Positions 39,900 through 53,600 of a DNA stretch of 64,000 nucleotides are shown one piece after another. Position 1 is the stretch's first letter; every line of letters starts with the position of its first letter. The notes beneath the pieces were generated by a model. That model was not told where the DNA came from. It searched no databases and was given only the letters and a program-made list of their open reading frames with translations. A program made the translations under genes and the position numbers. This DNA is from Karstenula rhodostoma CBS 690.94 (Eukaryota; Ascomycota; Dothideomycetes; Pleosporales; Didymosphaeriaceae). The DNA lies in assembly GCA_010093485.1 (NCBI GenBank), contig MU001493.1, positions 2,716,937-2,780,936 on the forward strand, given 5' to 3'.

Positions 39900-40140
39900 T
39901 TATAATTTAATTATAATAAAATATATACCTAGAATTTTAACTAAGAATTAAGACCTAGGATTAAGATCTAGAATTAAAATTTAGAATTAAAATCTAGAAT
40001 TAGTACTATTAATTAATATTATTAATATTATTAATACTATTAATATTATTAATATTATTAAATATAGTTTCTATAGACTTCTAATCTATTTATAGTTTCT
40101 ATAGATTTCTAATCTATTTATAATTTCTTTAGATATTAGT
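39900..40140. repeat. Mixed short tandem repeats
   Basis: Consecutive arrays of an AAAATCTAGAATT-like unit, TTAATATTA units, and a 30-bp TTTCTATAGATTTCTAATCT unit. Confidence 0.6.
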
Positions 40141-40722
40141 CTTATTAATCTAGTTTACTAGTTATAATACTAAGAGATATCTATAGATAACTTAATATTA
40201 GTAATTACTTTAATAGCTAATAGAGCTTTATATAAAGCTTAACTAGTAATATTTAATTTTATAAGAATAATCTAAGTATTAGTAATATACTAGTTATTAT
40301 TATTTATATATAGAACTATTATTATTAAGAAATCTTTACTATAGTAAAAGGTTTTATATTCTTTAGAACCCCCTCTATTCTATAGTTATAGGTATAAATA
40401 GTAAAGTAATTAAGTTATAAAACTTTTATAGTCTATTTTTAAGTCTCTATATAAATAAACTAAATTAGGCCCTTCCCTATAAGTATATAGATTAATAAGA
40501 GGTTACTTAATATTATTTTAGTAAACTTAAATTATATTTAGGAATTTATTACTTATTAGTAATACTAGTACTACTAGCTTACTAAGAAGCTTAAATAAAA
40601 ACTCTTTATAATAATTAACTATATAAGATAGAGAGTAAAGATTATAGAAATAGTAGAAAGTATAGAGATTAATTTTTATTCTTTAGTATATAAAGGGCCT
40701 TTATTATTATTCTATTACTTTT

Positions 40723-41250
40723 AAATCTATATTATATTATATAGTAGATTACTTATATATTCTATATTAATATTTCTTTATTTACTAATTATTAATATTA
40801 GTATAGGGCTACCTTATATATAGGAAACTAACTATATTAGTAAATACTTAGTTATATATATATAAAAATACTTATATATATTAATATAATAATATAGTCT
40901 TAAGGTATAGAAATATATACTATTTACTATTATATTACTTACCTATATATATTAATTAGACTTAGTAAAAGTAAAGGTAATATAAATCTATATTATATTA
41001 TATAGTAGATTACTTATATATTCTATATTAATATTTCTTTCCTTACTAATAATTAGTATTAGTATAGGGCTACCCTATATATAAAAAACTAACTATAATA
41101 ATAAATACTTAGCTATATATATATAAAAGTACTTTTATATATTAATATAATAATATAGTTTCTAAGTATAGATATATATACTATTTACTATTATTTTACT
41201 TATTTATATAACTTAATTAGACTTAGTATAAGTAAAGTTAATACTTATAA
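40723..41250. repeat. Direct tandem duplication, period 261 bp
   Basis: Two copies starting AAATCTATATTATATTATAT at 40723 and 40984; differences are scattered C/T and G/A changes, so the duplication predates at least part of the RIP. Confidence 0.8.
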
Positions 41251-41549
41251 TTATATAATTCTATTATTTCTTTTTTACTTTCTCTTTTATAAACTCTATA
41301 CTCTAGTATTTATAGTTATTTATAGTAGTATATATTACTCTTTATACTAGTTTTTTTTTCTTACTTACTATAATAGATACCTACTCTATCTATCTATTAT
41401 AGTCTTAAGAGGAAATATCTCTAAATCTAAAAATAGCTCTACTCTTATATAATAGGTAGTATAATAATTTATAGTATAATAACCCTCTTTAGCTATAAAG
41501 GAAATAGCCTACCTAAATAGTATAAACTAAAACTAAAAACTAAATACTA

Positions 41550-41835
41550 AATCTTATACTTATATAATTATTTTAAGTTCTACTAACTACTCTAGAGGGC
41601 CTTATAAAGGAATACCCCTAAACTTAGTTTTAATTTATAATTATATAGTTATATTATAACTAATAATATTTTATTATATAAATAATAAACCCCTATAATA
41701 GATAATAAATCTTATACTTATATATTTATTTTAAACTCTACTAGCTACCCTAGAGGACCTTATAAAAAGATACCTCTAAACTTAGTTTTAGTCTATAATT
41801 ATATAGTTATATTATAGCTAATAAGTCCTCTATAT
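41550..41835. repeat. Direct tandem duplication, period about 158 bp
   Basis: Copies start ATCTTATACTTATATA at 41551 and 41709 and share CTAGAGGxCCTTATAAA and TAATTATATAGTTATATTAT. Confidence 0.75.
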
Positions 41836-44800
41836 TCTAGATAAGGACTTATTTAAAATATAATTAGATTATATTATATATATATATAAGAGGGTATTAG
41901 CTTATAAACTTTACTATTTATTTTTAAATATAAATAATTTTCTTAGTTTTATACTAGAAGGTACTTATATCTAGGGATTTACTAATAGTTCTACCCTAAT
42001 ATACCTACTATAGGCTATTATTTATTTAGATATAAATTAATTCTAGAGGTAATATTAATTCTAGTTTTCTTAGTAACTCTCTAAATATAATTACTAGTTT
42101 ATTTAATTACTATAATAGCTATAAAAATCTAGACTTATAATTTACTATATAATATTATATATAGGGTCTTTTAAATATATCTAAATAGTTTATACTTTAA
42201 TTAATTTAAATACTACTACCTTTTAGTAATAGATTAAGTTATTTAGTATATACTACTATAGTTTTAAACTTTTAAAATCTATAATAGGTATTAAATAACT
42301 TAACTTATTTATAGAATCTTTTCTTTATCTTCCTTTTAATATTTATTAGTAAGTATTAGTTATTAGAAGAACTAATTCTAGTATTTTTAAATATTTATAG
42401 TTATAGTATATATTACTATATTAATCTAGGGCTTATTTATTAGAGTATTTAATATATTTAGGTACCTAAGGGGTATATACTATATTATATTTAATTACTA
42501 CTTTACTCTTTATAAATAGACTATACCTTACTTAGCTACTAGTACTTTATTATTTAATTAAAAAAAAGATATATATATTATATATTCTTATTTTATTATT
42601 AGTTCTATACTAATAGTTACTATTAGTATATAAATTTATAATAAAGAAAAATAAATAATATATATAACTTATATATTATATAAGTTAATAAGAAGTTAGA
42701 TTAGATATATATAAGTTTTTAAAGTTCTAGAATACTTAGTAGTATAACTACTTATATTATATAAATTATTATTTAGTATAATATACTTAGTATATATATA
42801 TACTCTATTTTTATAAATCTATTTTACTTTCTATATATACTTATAGTAGTAGTCTAATACTAATACTAATATAAATAAATAATCTCTCTATATTATAATT
42901 TACTTCTATTTATTAATATTAATACTATTATAAATTAGTATAATAGTTATACTTTACCCTATAAGATTATACTAAATAGTACTAGTAATAAACTAGATAG
43001 GAGATAGAAACTATTAGTATAAATATTCTTTTAGATATAATAGGGGGTATAGTATTAGCTAGTAAATAAAAAAAAGATATTTTAAACTTTACTACTATAA
43101 AAATATCCCTTTTAATAATCTAGAAAAAGTTATATATAAAAATTTTATATTAGCTATAAAAGCTAATAGACTTATAAAAGAGTAATTTAAAAAAAGTAAT
43201 AATAAAAAGAATAACTAGAATAAATATATTAATTTACTAGTCTATAATAAGTTTCTAAAAAATAAATAAGTATATTAGAATCTAATAAATAAATTAGATA
43301 TAAGCTAGTATAATAAGTATAATAAACTATTTACTATATAGTTTAATAAAAGTAAGTAATTATAATACTATAGCTAGTATATAAAAAAACTAAAGTCTAG
43401 TAACTAATTATATCTTTCTACTTAATATAAAGGTATACTAAATTTTTATAAGTTATTTTTATTTATAATAGAAGATATTATATAGAATAATCTAAGAATA
43501 ATATAATATAAATATTAAAGAGTTAGTAGAGACTATTTTTAGAAATTAAGTACTTATTAATACTATAAAGATAACCTACTTTAACTATTATCTCTAGAAC
43601 TATATAATATATATAGAATAATATTATAATAATAGAGTATATAGCTTCTATAACTAGTCTTACTATTCTAAAAAAATAGAGTAGTAATATAAACTACTTT
43701 AATTTATTATTTAGTTCCCTTATATATCTATAATAAACTATTTTAGAAACTAGTTTAGTAATCTATAGTAAGTACTAGAGCTCTAATATTATAAGGGTAA
43801 AGAGTTTTCTAATCTAAATAAATATATATATACTAATATCTATAATAGAGAACCTTTTAACTATTAATATAAAAAAGGTCTATTTTATAATTACTATTAT
43901 CTAGTTTTATATCTAACTATTAATAGTATTAGTTTAATATCTATAGTAAAGAAGTATATAATAATTATACTAGTAGTTTTTAATATATATAATCTTAAAT
44001 TAATAATATATAAAAAGTTAGATAATATACTAGTTATAATAATTATACTAGAAAGTATTTAATATAAGACTATAAATATATTTCTTAAACTACTTATTAA
44101 TAAAATAAGACTTCTATATATAAATATAGAGAATATACTAGATACTTATACTAGTTAAATATTTATTTTAAAAATTAATATTACCTTAATTATAGGTAAT
44201 AGACCTACTATTACCTAAATTATAAAAATAAAATAACTAAATAATTTTAAATAATTCTATTAATTATATATAATAGAAGGTACCTATATATAAGTTAAAA
44301 CTAGATAAAAATACTACTACTTTTTTTATACTAATAGATATAATATACTAATTAATAGTATAAATTATATAGAAACTAAAAAAACCCTTATATAAATAGT
44401 AATTATAGGTTAATATAATAGGCTTATAATTTTATATAATAATAGTCTATTTTATTAGTTATACTTATTTAATTTAGTAATAATATTCTTTCTATATAGC
44501 TTTCTAATTAATACTATATACTATATATATATAAGTATTCTAAAGCTACTCTATAGTATCTAAATTAGAAAGAAGTTTAGTATAAGAGGTTACTTATAAA
44601 AACTAAATAAAGCTATAATAAATTAAATAATAAATATAATAAAATACTCTAAAAGAAATATTTCTATTATAGTTAATACTATACTAAGTAATATACTATA
44701 TTAAAAAATATAAAAGTTAGTAGAATAATAGAACTAAATTCTAATATATAGCCCTATAATACTAAAGAATAAATTACTAAAAAATTACTATTAATATTTT

Positions 44801-45005
44801 ATAAAATACTAGTAGCTATATTAACTAGTTTTATAATTAGTAATTACTAAAAAGTAGTATAAGTTTATTACTATACTAATAAAGAATTTTATATAGAAGT
44901 ATAAAAACCTCTACTATAAATTTAATCTTATACTTATTAGTATATATATTACTTAAATCTACTATCTCCTTTATATTATTAATAATATATAGGTATATAA
45001 ATTAT

Positions 45006-45212
45006 TATAATAGAGAAAAGAAGCTCGAATATCCCTTTATTTAGGGAGCGAATTAATTAGATTACTATATAAGAAAAAATTTACTAGAAAGGCTAGTTAT
45101 ATACTATACTTATTCTAAATTAGTTTAGTATTTAGGCTAAAATACCTCTTATCGCGGCTAATTAGAGCTCTATAAACCTTAATATTATTAAGTATTATTT
45201 ATATTTTTAATA
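45006..45212 (-). repeat. 3' LTR of copia copy B
   Basis: 207 bp; keeps a CTCGAAT and an ATCGCGG site lost or altered in some sister LTRs. Confidence 0.85.
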
Positions 45213-48200
45213 TACCCCCTAGGTAAATAGTACTTATTATTTATCTACTAGTAGAATTTAATTATTTAGATTAGCTTCCCCTTAGAAATATATAGTTTAG
45301 ACTATAATTTCCTACTTATATTATACTATTATTAGTATTATAATACTAATTAACTAGAGTAAGAATCTTTTAGTACTTAGTATAGTACTTATAAATAGTA
45401 GTAGCCTTATAACTAGATATAATAAGTAATAGTAAATAAAGTAAGTAATTATTATATAGTATAAACTAGTAGAAGTAAGTAGAATAAAAAGGTATCTTTT
45501 ATATCTTTTAAACTTCTTTTTTTTATCCCTATTATTCTATTTTATAGTATATTCTTACTTTTTACTTTTTAATACTCTACTTATACCTTTTAAATAATTA
45601 ATAATACTGCTAAAGCTCGTACTACTAAAGTATATAAATAAAAAAAAAGACTTAAAATTAAATAAGTAGCTACTACTAAAATATTTACTATAACTCTTTA
45701 AATAATTTATTAATTTAGTTACCCTTCTACTTAGTCTACTTTCTATACTTCTAGCTAAGCTCCTTTAATAGTATTATATACTTTTCTAGCTATAGAAAAA
45801 GAATATATTAAGGCTATCTAGCTAATAAGCTATCTTAGCTACTTAATAAATATCTTAAGTAGTAGGTTAAATAGCCTCTACTATAATATTATAAATTAGT
45901 AGACTAAGTATTACTTTTACTATTATATATATTTATATAAATTAATATAAGCTAAATTCTTTATTTATTTAATTAAGCTTTACTAATTATTATAGTCTAC
46001 TATTTCTAGCTAAATATATAATATACTTTATCCTATTCTATAATAATTTAAACTCTAATATAAGTTTTCCTTATTTTCTTTATTACTTAAATTTTTACTA
46101 ACTATATATAGACTTATAAGGTTAATTATTTATAATAGTATATTTAAACTATACTAAAGAATTAAAATAAGGGTTAAAAGATCTTTCTTATACTTTTATA
46201 GAATTCTTACTTAATAACTAGTTTTTTTTTTACTCTCTTTACTTTTATTCCTACTTTATTTACTTTTATTCTATTTTTATCTACTCCTATCCCTATTTTT
46301 ATTTCTACTTTTTCTACTTTTATTCCTACTTCTACTATTTCTATCTCTACTCTACCTATCTTCTAATAAGTTTACCTTATAGATAACTAAAAAATAGACT
46401 TATAAAAGGCTATATATATTTCTAAGTATAGTATACTTACTCCTTATAAGTATTATACTTTATAGTAGCTCTATAAAATAGGTCTAAGTATTAATTATTA
46501 TAGTATAGATTAGTAGTAATCTAACTTTAATTATTTTAAGGAGTATCTATATAGTTATAATAGATTTTTTAAAACTAAGAAATCTTTTATTTATAGTTAG
46601 GGTAGTTTTAAATATAGATATTTTAGACACTCTAATATATTAAAAGTATAATAGTATACTTAGCTTTATAAGCTTTTTAATTAGATATTTAATATATTTA
46701 AATAGGATAGATTTCTTTTATTTTTCTTTTATTCTTTTTTTATTCTCTAGTTAAAAAGTATTTTTTATAATTAAATCTAATAAATCTCTACTTACTTTAC
46801 TTCTTCTATATCTATAATTATAAAACTTATATCTTAAAAATTAAATAGTTATATAAATCTAGTAAACTACTATTTTAATAGTATTTTTATTAAACTATTT
46901 ATAAGTATTTTACTTATTTTAAGATATAAAATCTTAAATAATTCCTTTATATACTTTTATTATAGCTATATATTCTAGATATTAATATAGTAAAAATATA
47001 TAATAATTCTTTTATTTTTTCTAATTACTAGTCTAATTATCTACTAGTTATTATAGTAAATTTACTAGAGTAATCCTAAGTCTAGTATAAGTTTAATAAA
47101 GAAGTACTTTAAAGCTATTACTTCTTTACTAATATACTCTAGAGTAAGAAGCTCTATTTTTATAGTTAAAATTATAATTATACTTTAGTAAGCTACCTTC
47201 TATAAAATAGTGCTACTAAATAATAAAGTAATATATCTATAAAATAATTATCTTATTAGTAAATTATCTATAAAAAATATATCTCTATAAATAAGTAGGT
47301 CTAGACTATTATATTTATTAAACTAAATTACTTTCTAATATATCCTATAGAGGTATAGAATTACTTAATTAACTACTATTTTATACTTTATACTTAGGTT
47401 AGTAAGGAAGAAGGATAGTTTTAATATAGTAAATATAATATCTAGTTATAGTATAATTACTATATATAATACTAATCTAACCTTTTTTTAATAACTCTTA
47501 ATCTACTATAGTAATACTTTACCTTTACTCTTTTTAAGCTTATTAATTAAGAGAGAAGTAGGTAGGAAGCTACTAGCTTTATAAAGCTTAAATCTTTTTA
47601 TAATCTTATTAATATATATATTATATATAAGTATAATTATTTAATTATCTTAGTCTTTAATTACTTATATTCTAAGAAACTACTTAATTAGTCTCTTATC
47701 TTTAATTTTATATTTATTTATAACCTTATTCTATAGTATTTAAGCTTACTCTCTATAGTTATTATAATATAGAAGTAGTATATTATCTATATAGAATAGT
47801 ATTAGGATTTTCTAATTTCTAGAAAGAAATAAATAAGGTTTTTCCTTTAAAACTTTAAACCCTTTAATTCTAAGTAAGCGGGAAAATTCTTTATACTAAA
47901 GAAGTAGTAAGTCTCTTAAACTATAGAGAGCTTAATTTAATCTTATATATATTCCTAGTGTTTTAAACCTATTTAGAAGTTTATAGATTATAGAATTATT
48001 TACTATAATTATAGTATTTAGAAATACTTTTATAATATTATATTATTTAATCTTAAAATTAAACTCTATAATAATTACTATTACTATTTAGAATAATCTT
48101 ACTATAAGTATAGTAGTATAGGTTAAATATAGAGTATTTTTTAATTAAAAGTTCTTTCTAACTATAATATAAGCTTTATAGTTTTTAAACTAACTATTTT

Positions 48201-51200
48201 AATTAAGCTTATATATAAATACTTATTTTAATAAAAGTAGATATTTTATTACTTATAATTAGGATAGTTTTATTTAAGTTCCTTTCTACTATAGAGTAAT
48301 AATCTCTTTAATTATAGCCTACTTAAATAGCTTTTCTAGAGGATAGAAAAGTAGATATTTCTAGAATATTAGTTCTAGTAGTAGCTTATCTCTATATAAA
48401 TAAACTAGTAATATTACTAGTTTTAGTTTTTTAAGTATAGTTACTATAACTATTATATTTAATATCTTATAATCTTTATACTTATTCTAGGTTTTATCTA
48501 CTCCTAGTATAAATATATATATAAAGTTAATTTAAAAATTATTTTTTAAAAATAGATCTACTATTAGTATATATATACTAAAATTTAATCTACTCTCTAA
48601 CTAATTATTATAATTTATATTTTATTATCTTAATCTTTAAACTAGTAAATACCTACTTATTAGTTAATTAATTTTAGGTACCTTTTCTTAAAGTTATCTA
48701 CTTACCCTACTTACTATAAGGAAGATATACTATTATCTTTAGCTTACTAGTAGATTTTCTATTTTATCTAGTAGTATAGAGTTAGTTATACTAGATTAAA
48801 AAGTAATAGTAGGGTTTTAAAGCTCCTATTCTAGGGAAGTATTATTCTAAGGCTTTAGTTTACTAGCTCTTTTAGTTAAATTCTAATTCTAATAGCTTTT
48901 AATATCCTTATAATTATATTAATTAGTTTTTATAATATTTAGCTATAATTTTATATTTAGGGTTATAAGTTCTATACTTAAATTTTAGCCTATATAAATT
49001 CTTAGCTACTAGCTAGTTATATTTATAGCTTATATAGTAGTTAGTATTATTATTTTCTAATTTTTTAGCTAGCTATCCTTAGAATTTATTTACTTTAATT
49101 CTTTACCCCTAAATAGTTACTTAGTATTCTTAATTCTTATAGTACTTATATACTTATTTAAGCTAGAAATAAAATTAATTATATTAAATATATCTTCTAG
49201 ATTATTAATTTTATTCTTATAAATATTTTTTATAATTCTTAAAGTTTTTATTTTTAGAAGCTTAATTTTATATACTTTCTAATAGAAGATTATTTTATTA
49301 AATATAATATTTTTAGTTATAATTACTTAATTAAATATAGAAACCTATATTTTATAGATATTAGAAGTTTAATAGTCTACTAAATATCTAATATAAGTTC
49401 TTAGATTTATTTTAAATCCCCTTTTATTATATCTAGCTTCGCGATTCTTTATTAGAGAATATACTTAGTATCTATAGATATAAATCCTACTCTAGTCTAG
49501 ATAAAAATCTACTATTATATATTATATAATTACTAGCTTATAGTACTAAAAGTATTATTAGAACTAGCTATTTAATACTTTATTTAGTAATTAGAAGTTA
49601 TATATTATATTTAGGTTTATATTATATAGCTAGACTATTATATTTATAATCTTTAGCTATAGCTTTATTAGTAGATTTATACTAGACCTTATTTTTACTA
49701 TTTATTTAATTAGTTCTTTTCTAGCTTATTTTACTAAACTATTAGTTTTATATATATAAGGTAGTAAAGGGTTAATTATAATTTTTTCTTTAATTACTTA
49801 TTCCTTATATTATAATATTCTTTATTATAGGAGTATTATTATATTATTATTCTACTAGATTTATATAATTTAGAGCTAGTACTTATTCTTTATAAAGGTT
49901 AATAGATATTTTATTAATTATAAAATCTCTAAAAGTATCTTCCTTTATAAATTAAAATTATAGAACTTCCTACTAAATTCTTCCTTTATTATAAAAATCT
50001 AGGATTTAGGTATTTACCTTTACTCTATATTAAATAGGTCTTATATAATATAATAGAATAGATATAGTAAATACTTTTATAATTATTATAAAATTACTTT
50101 ATTTATATATATAACTATATAATATTTATATTCTTATTATTATATTCTTTTAATTAATACGCTATATACGCTAGAAACTAGAGCTTATAAAGCCTTTTTT
50201 CTAAGGTATTCTAATTACTTATACTATAGTTCTTTACTATCTAAGTAGGAGATATTTTCTCTTAATAGCTTAGATAGTTAAATTATATTTATAATAGTAG
50301 GATAAGAGTATATAGGCTTATATTTAAAAAAAGTAAAATTATACTTATATTATAGGTCTACTATTATAATACTTTATTTAATTATTCTAATCCTTAGGGT
50401 ATTATCTAAGTTAAGATACTAAATACTAATTTTCTTAAGTTAAGTTTCTAAAATAATATTTATATAAAAGTTCTTAATTACTTTTATATTTTTAAGTAGT
50501 AGATTCTCTAATTATTTCTTATTCTTACTATAAAGAATATTTTTAATTAGGTAATTTCCTATTTTTAAGATAGGTAGAGCTTAAATTTCTATTTTAACTT
50601 AGTCTTCTATAGTTACTTTCTTAAAAGAATTAGTAATTAGAAAGTTCTAATTATTAATAAGGTAAATAGTAGCTATATTATCTAGAATTATACTTTTAGA
50701 AAGTAGATAAGAATTCTATATTATATTATAGATTTTATTCTTAGAGACTTTATTTAGAAGGTTAATTAGATTAATAAGAGCTACTATAATACTATTAGAG
50801 TAGTTAATAATAAACTACTTCTTATTATTTATTTTCTAATTAGTACTATTAATTTTAGTCTATAGTTTTAACTATTATAGGAGTTTTAAATAGCTTAAGA
50901 TTTTATTTTACTCTTTATTAGAAAGGTTAAATATTTAGAATCTATTAATTAGAGTACTAGTAATAGCTATCTATAAGTATTAGTATTTAATTAGTTACTA
51001 TTTATATTAGGTATTTTTATAAAAGTAGTTAAAATAATTATTATTCTATATATTATTAGATAATTCCCTACTAGGCTTAGTAGTCTAACTACTAAATATT
51101 ATATAAATACTAGTCTTTTTATAATTAGAGTAGAGTAATTATTCCTAGATTAGTACTAAAAATACCTTTCTAATTTTAAAAAGTATTATTATAGACCTTT

Positions 51201-52029
51201 TAAGTATCTTATTAAGTAGGATTTATTACTTAATTAAGTAGGACTACTTAGGGGTAATCTTTTTACCTAAAGCTTTAAGGAAATTATAGATTATAAGTAC
51301 TTCTTTAGTTTCTTTAATTAAGTATATAATTACTTTATAATAGAAGAGTTATTATTTTTTAAACTAGATTTTTAGATTCTATTATCTACTCTTTACTTTA
51401 TTAAAATAAGTATAATACTATACTTAGATAAGATTCTTAATTACTCCTTTAGTAGGTACTAAATTATTCTTTAGTATATAAAGTAGATATTATAAGATAA
51501 ATTTATTATCTTTAATTATATTAATTATTATTAGAGTAAGGAGATCTTAGAAGATAATAGTATAAATCTAGTTCTAGAGATTTTATAGCTTAGAATAATA
51601 TATCTACTAGTTAGAGACTATAGTATAATATTCTATAATTTTTAAAATATAACTTTCCTTATCCTTTTTATATAATTTAAGCTCCTACTTATAATTTTTA
51701 AGATTATCTAAAGTAACTAGTTAGTATAGTTCCTCTAGAATAACTAATTAAATAGGGTAATTATCTTTAATTAAGGGGACTATTAGATTATCTAGATTAA
51801 TTTTAGACTAGATATTTTTAAAGTTTACTTAGAAATATAAGCTTATAAACTAATAAGGCTAGTTTATTTAATTAATAAGCTAGGTCTAAGTAACTAGAAT
51901 AATTAAATTACTTATAGTTTTATTAAATAAAGAAGGCTTTTAGTATAATAGGAGAATCTAAGAAGGTATATTTAAATAATAAAATATATAGAGAGAATTA
52001 TTCTATATTCTAAATACTAGATTTATAAC

Positions 52030-52236
52030 TATAGTAAAGAAAAGGAGTTTAAATATCCCTTTATTTAGGGAGTAAATTAATTAAATTACTATATAAGAAA
52101 AGATTTACTAGAAAGGCTAGTTATATACTATACTCGTCCTAAATTAGTTTAGTACTTAGGCTAAGGTACCCCTTATCGCGGCTAATTAGAACTCTATAAA
52201 CCCTAATATTACTAAGTATTATTTATATTCTTAATA
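52030..52236 (-). repeat. 5' LTR of copia copy B
   Basis: 207 bp; begins TATTAAGAATATAAATA on the minus strand, as in copy A. Confidence 0.85.
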
Positions 52237-52589
52237 ATTATCTATATATTAAGTATAGTAGATACTAGAGTAGTTTCTATAAATTATAAAAAGGAATATA
52301 AAATCCCCTTCTAAACTCTATACTAGCTTAATAAATAATATAATATTTTAGAAATAAGTCTTAAATTTATTATAGTAAAATAATATAATAGTATATTTAT
52401 AAAACTAACTAAGTAATATAGATAATTATTTCTATAACCTATTTTTTAGATTACTACTAGTACCTATATAGTATATAATTAATAACCTATATATAAATAT
52501 AGATATCTATATAATAGACTTATAATAGTATTATTAATATATTTTTAATAATAAAATAATAATATAAATACTAAATATATAATAGAGTT

Positions 52590-52735
52590 TATTCTTTTTA
52601 GTTAGCCTATATATAGATACTAGATAAGCCTTAGCTATTTTTTTAGTTCCCCTTTATTTATATATTAGTAAAGTATAATATACCTTTTTATCCCCCTTAC
52701 TTTATTAATTTACCTACCCTTATAGTAATTATATA
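52590..52735 (+). repeat. End fragment of the 1.3-kb repeat family
   Basis: About 145 bp matching the right end of the family (TAGCCTATATATAGATACTAG through C5TTACTTTATTAA to a TATAATATA-like end). The left 1.15 kb is absent. Confidence 0.7.
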
Positions 52736-52955
52736 TAATATATATATATAGTAGAGTAATATATATTATAGTTTATATATTATTTTTAAAGGGTACTTTA
52801 GATTTATCTTTAGTATAATAGAGTACCTTATAAAGAATCTATAAAATAATATAAAATAGATACTAATTAAATTATAGAAATATATAAATATAATTTAGTA
52901 AAAATATTTATATTAAATTATAAATAGACTAGAAGGACTATAAAGATATATATAA

Positions 52956-53303
52956 GTAGAGAATATACTAAGTAGTATTAGAATAATATATAAAAGTAAT
53001 TATACTAAAAATATAACTAAAGAGTATATTATTAATAAAAAAAAATTTATTAATATATTAAATTACTTTACTAAAGACTTTAATAAAGATACTAGTAAAA
53101 ACTTTAGAGATATTAAAAAAATAGATATAAATTTTAATAAAGATTTTAGTAAAAACTTTAATAGAAACTATAGTAATATTAAAAAGATAGATATTACCTA
53201 TAATAAAAACTCTAGTAAAGACTCTAATAAAAACCCTAGTAAAAACTCTAATAAAAACTTTAATAAAGACTCTAATAAAGACTTTAGTAAAGTTAATAAT
53301 TAA
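52956..53303 (+). pseudogene. Stop-free 115-codon frame with a tetrapeptide repeat inside the RIP block
   Basis: From GTA at 52956 to TAA at 53301-53303 the frame has no stop, which is rare in DNA so rich in TAA and TAG. It has no ATG. The second half consists of a degenerate 12-bp repeat coding Lys-[Asp/Asn]-[Ser/Phe/Pro]-[Asn/Ser], about ten units in the last 40 codons. It may be the relic of a low-complexity repeat-protein gene whose codons offered few CpA targets. Expression is not expected. Confidence 0.45.
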
Positions 53304-53324
53304 TACTATAATATTATATAACTA

Positions 53325-53600
53325 GCTAGTATATAGTAGAGTTCTAGTCTTAAATTCTAATACTAATAGTTAATTATTAGTACTATAATAAATATATATA
53401 GTAGAGCTCTAGTCTTAAATCCTAGTACTAATAATTAATTATTAGTACTATAATAAATATATATAGTAGAGCTCTAGTTTTAAATTCTAGTACTAATAAT
53501 TAACTATTAGTATTATAATAGATATATATAGTAGAGCTCTAGTTTTAAATTTTAGTATTAATAATTAATTATTAGTATTATACTAGATATATATAGCTCT
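53325..53600. repeat. Tandem repeat, 65-bp unit, about four copies
   Basis: Unit AGTACTATAATAAATATATA, TAGTAGAGCTCTAG, then TAATAATTAATTATT; the middle copies are 65 bp by count. Confidence 0.75.

Larger units (their letters stand above)
45001..52241 (-). mobile_element. Full-length Ty1/copia-type LTR retrotransposon, copy B, with target duplication
   Basis: LTRs of 207 bp (45006-45212 and 52030-52236) with an exact target duplication ATTAT at 45001-45005 and 52237-52241. Collinear with copy A over about 7.2 kb in the same orientation. The FYIDN reverse-transcriptase box lies near 47785-47800 and the ALYxLR box near 47876-47945, both on the minus strand. Copies A and B differ mostly by transitions, as expected after independent RIP. 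No frame is intact. Confidence 0.9.

Noticed and set aside
22154..52241. tRNA or rRNA genes as primers or insertion targets
   Set aside because: I found no tRNA-like cloverleaf or rRNA segment that I could defend in the window.
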